Part shown: piece after piece, positions 62,229 through 64,000 of the stretch
How the letters are laid out: every line of letters begins with the position of its first letter
How positions within the stretch are numbered: position 1 is the stretch's first letter
NCBI GenBank assembly: GCA_030374765.1
Contig: JARGXX010000075.1
Span: 62,001 to 126,000 of the forward strand
Reading direction: 5' to 3'
DNA: 64,000 bases
From: Agarophyton chilense
Lineage: Eukaryota > Rhodophyta > Florideophyceae > Gracilariales > Gracilariaceae
Program-made: the position numbers and the translations under genes
Notes under the pieces: model-generated
The model's input: only the letters and a program-made list of their open reading frames with translations
The model's database searches: none
Told to the model about the DNA's origin: nothing

Positions 62229-62637
62229 TCGCTGTCGCGGGATGATTCAGAAAGGGCGTGTGTCTGTTTGGCCTGTGGTGGGCTACAGTGGTCGGTCACT
62301 GCTTTGCCGACAGCGCGGATTGACGAAGTTGGGCGGAGGCACTTTTTGGAATAAAATGCGGCATGGCCACTGCGTGACAAGGTTGCGCGTCACACGACAT
62401 CAAAGGAGTGTCGAATCGAAACATGGACAGCTGCGTGCACAAAGCGTTATGAACGAGACGCTGTGAACGAGACGTTATGACCCTTATTCTACGACTTGAG
62501 AGGAGCGCTACCGCTTAGAATCTGGTGCGCACATTCTACCTCGGGTTGGGATTGCTAACAAGACAACTCCTGAGAGCGCGATCATCAAGTTTACGCACGC
62601 ATGCACCACGTTCCAAAGGGTACGAGGTACATGGATA

Positions 62638-63219
62638 TCATTCGTCTATTTTCATGTATTCAACAATGTACCTTTCCAGTTCTTCCTTTCCCATGGCGCC
62701 CTCCCTCAATCCATACACATTTCCTTTTTTAAACACGGCAAACGTCGGCAAGCCGCGAATGGCGTACTCTGATACGAATCGATCATTCTTGTCCGTATCC
62801 ACTTTGACAACCTTCAAATCTCCATCAAACTCAGAAGCCGCCCAATCCATGAGCGGCGCAACCAATTTACATGGCCCGCACCACTCGGCGTAGAAGTCCA
62901 CCAAAACCGGCGTCTAAGCAACGCTTGGCTCGTCAGTCAAATGGGCACGTAGTGCAAAGTGATGATTTCAGTGTTGGTAGTGGGTACATACCGTATCAGA
63001 CTGTTTGATAACTTGCTCGTCGAAAGTTGTTTCATCCACTTCCACTGGAGCTGATGCCCGAATTGTAGTGTGCGTGCGCACATGCCTTGCGCGACGTACC
63101 TTGGGACAGAACGCACTTGTGCTCAACGCGTTTGTGCTCAACGCGTTTGTGCTCACCTTGCTGTCGCGACCCGAACGGAACGATGAAAAGGACGTGACGA
63201 AGGCTGAAGAAGCGGGCAT
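62638..63219 (-). CDS. plastid-targeted thioredoxin, one intron
   Basis: Exons 63219-62992 and 62913-62638; intron 62991-62914 (78 bp, GTATGT...CTTAG). 167 aa. Residues 1-~55 are rich in Ser/Thr/Arg/Ala without acidic residues, a chloroplast transit peptide, followed by the mature start (APVEVDETTFDEQVI). The thioredoxin fold has VLVDFYAEWCGPC (active-site C88, C91), VDTDKND and the cis-Pro block GLPTFAVF. The overall pattern resembles plastid y/x-type thioredoxins, which reduce peroxiredoxins, but the subtype is uncertain. The transit peptide contains a 15-bp tandem repeat encoding STNAL units. Divergent from the gene at 63651. Confidence 0.9.
62914..62991 (-). other. intron of the thioredoxin gene
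   Basis: 78 bp, phase 0, between SDT and TPVLVDF; GT at 62991-62990, AG at 62915-62914. Confidence 0.85.
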
Positions 63220-63650
63220 AGCGAAGGGATGAACCGCGCGCTTTTCGTTCTAAGTTGTGGGTGGGAGGAGGCCTCTCTAGCTGCCTACGAAGAGCACCGA
63301 ATCCAAGATCTCCCCCAATACCAGAATCAGAATCGTGTGGATTCTGTGTACCATATGGACAGCAGTAGCTCTTTCGTGTGCGCGCTGGCAGGCTGCCCTC
63401 AACATGTCCTACTATTGGATGAATGCAGAAATTCGACGACGCCAAACAACCAAAATTTTGGCGCTGTTCAGAAATTTAACAAAGTAGTATACGCCAGAGT
63501 TAGAGCTGGTGCAAATTTTCTCCCTAACATCCGTCTCCAGCGTCAGAAGTGAACTTGCTGGGCTTCGTCCTCTTCAACTCAAAGAGTGACCGAGACACCG
63601 CCGTGTCCGGCAGCGGGGAATCGTCCCAAACTCGTCCGACCCTTTCCGCC
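63220..63650. promoter_or_regulatory. 431-bp intergenic region between divergent genes
   Basis: Lies between the starts of the thioredoxin and RTRAF-like genes and should hold both promoters. No TATA box is evident. Open frames here on both strands carry no motif. Confidence 0.45.
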
Positions 63651-64000
63651 ATGAATTGCTCCGACCCCGCCATCCAGCTTCGCCTACAAGCTCTACAATG
63701 CCCAATACCGCCCACTCAGACAGGTGCGTCCCCGCCAACAACGCCGCTACCAATCCATTTCTAAGGAACTAACATGCCACCTATCATTCCATCAGATCCT
63801 CTTCTCACTCAGAAGCAAATCTGCTGGCTTGAAGACGCCTACATTCGGCGATACGACATCCCCGACCGAAGGTCACTTCGAAAAACAGACTATCATTCAG
63901 CACTAAATGCTTATTTACGTCTTCTTGACGCCCCAGCCTCTGCACACGCCTCTTCAATCGCCGCCAGAAATTTCCTGATAGATCTCGCAATCAAACTTCA
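63651..64000 (+). CDS. RTRAF (hCLE/C14orf166) homologue, 5' part
   Basis: Exon 1 63651-63723, intron 63724-63795 (72 bp, GTGCGT...CATCAG), exon 2 from 63796 running off the window. The encoded QICWLEDAYIRRYDIPDRRS, then ALNAYLRLLDAP and AARNFLIDLAIKL, follow the RTRAF family N-terminal pattern 'vWLEd..IR.Y.i.dR..Lr......yLr......a..wLl.lAvrL'. In animals RTRAF belongs to the tRNA-ligase complex and binds RNA polymerase II; it is widely conserved. The splice junction restores a GAT codon. The start is the first ATG; the true start could be further upstream. Confidence 0.8.

Noticed and set aside
62050..62466. 138-codon plus-strand ORF over the glycosyltransferase start
   Set aside because: Opposite-strand shadow of the signal-anchor region and promoter of a better supported gene.
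1..64000. Reassigned stop codon (readthrough everywhere)
   Set aside because: The apparently functional genes end at ordinary TAA (61005), TGA (60897, 62638) and TAG (39623), and family lengths fit. All three stops terminate.

Overview
This is eukaryotic nuclear DNA. Two genes at the right edge have GT-AG introns of 72-78 bp, one of them encodes a thioredoxin with a plastid-type presequence, and the rest is dominated by eukaryotic transposon families (PIF/Harbinger, chromodomain Ty3/Gypsy, DIRS-like, Helitron). A photosynthetic eukaryote is therefore likely. A red alga with compact gene islands between transposon-rich stretches would fit, but the sequence alone does not prove the taxon.

Layout. 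1-5.9 kb: decayed DNA holding a Uma2-like PD-(D/E)XK nuclease relic, an unrecognised minus-strand relic split by a 281-bp foldback element, and a Harbinger transposase fragment. 5.95-14.98 kb: two nested PIF/Harbinger elements, each delimited by terminal inverted repeats (TIRs) and a 3-bp target duplication. The inner one (6071-11677) carries a dead transposase, decayed pieces of two DNA-repair/replication genes (a UBE2T-like E2 and the DNA polymerase alpha catalytic subunit) and a pair of overlapping ORFs. The outer one (5952-14976) carries a second dead transposase and a NAM-associated/Myb-type accessory ORF. 15.0-36.6 kb: two nearly identical chromodomain Ty3/Gypsy elements facing each other as a ~9-kb inverted repeat with a 3.5-kb spacer. 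Both have a 560-codon gene antisense to gag-pol and share the same lesions. 36.6-38.6 kb: a DIRS-like gag/RT remnant, followed by a 109-bp piece of a glycosyltransferase gene. 38.8-58.4 kb: a head-to-tail Helitron pair on the minus strand. One copy is intact (38798-45649). The other is expanded by a 2901-bp tandem array containing a 3'-end/5'-end Helitron junction. 60.1-64 kb: a compact island of apparently functional host genes: a secreted protein with a duplicated six-cysteine domain, a GT2-like glycosyltransferase, a plastid thioredoxin, and the start of an RTRAF (hCLE/C14orf166) homologue.

A theme across unrelated elements is that coding units are separated by an in-frame stop followed within 0-1 codon by ATG (Helitron ORF1/ORF2 and ORF2/ORF3, Gypsy capsid/zinc knuckle) or by a short stop/start overlap (ATGA at 10584; 8 nt at 26004). 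Host genes here end with ordinary stops, so codon reassignment is not needed. Termination-reinitiation, readthrough, or shared ancestral lesions are the alternatives.
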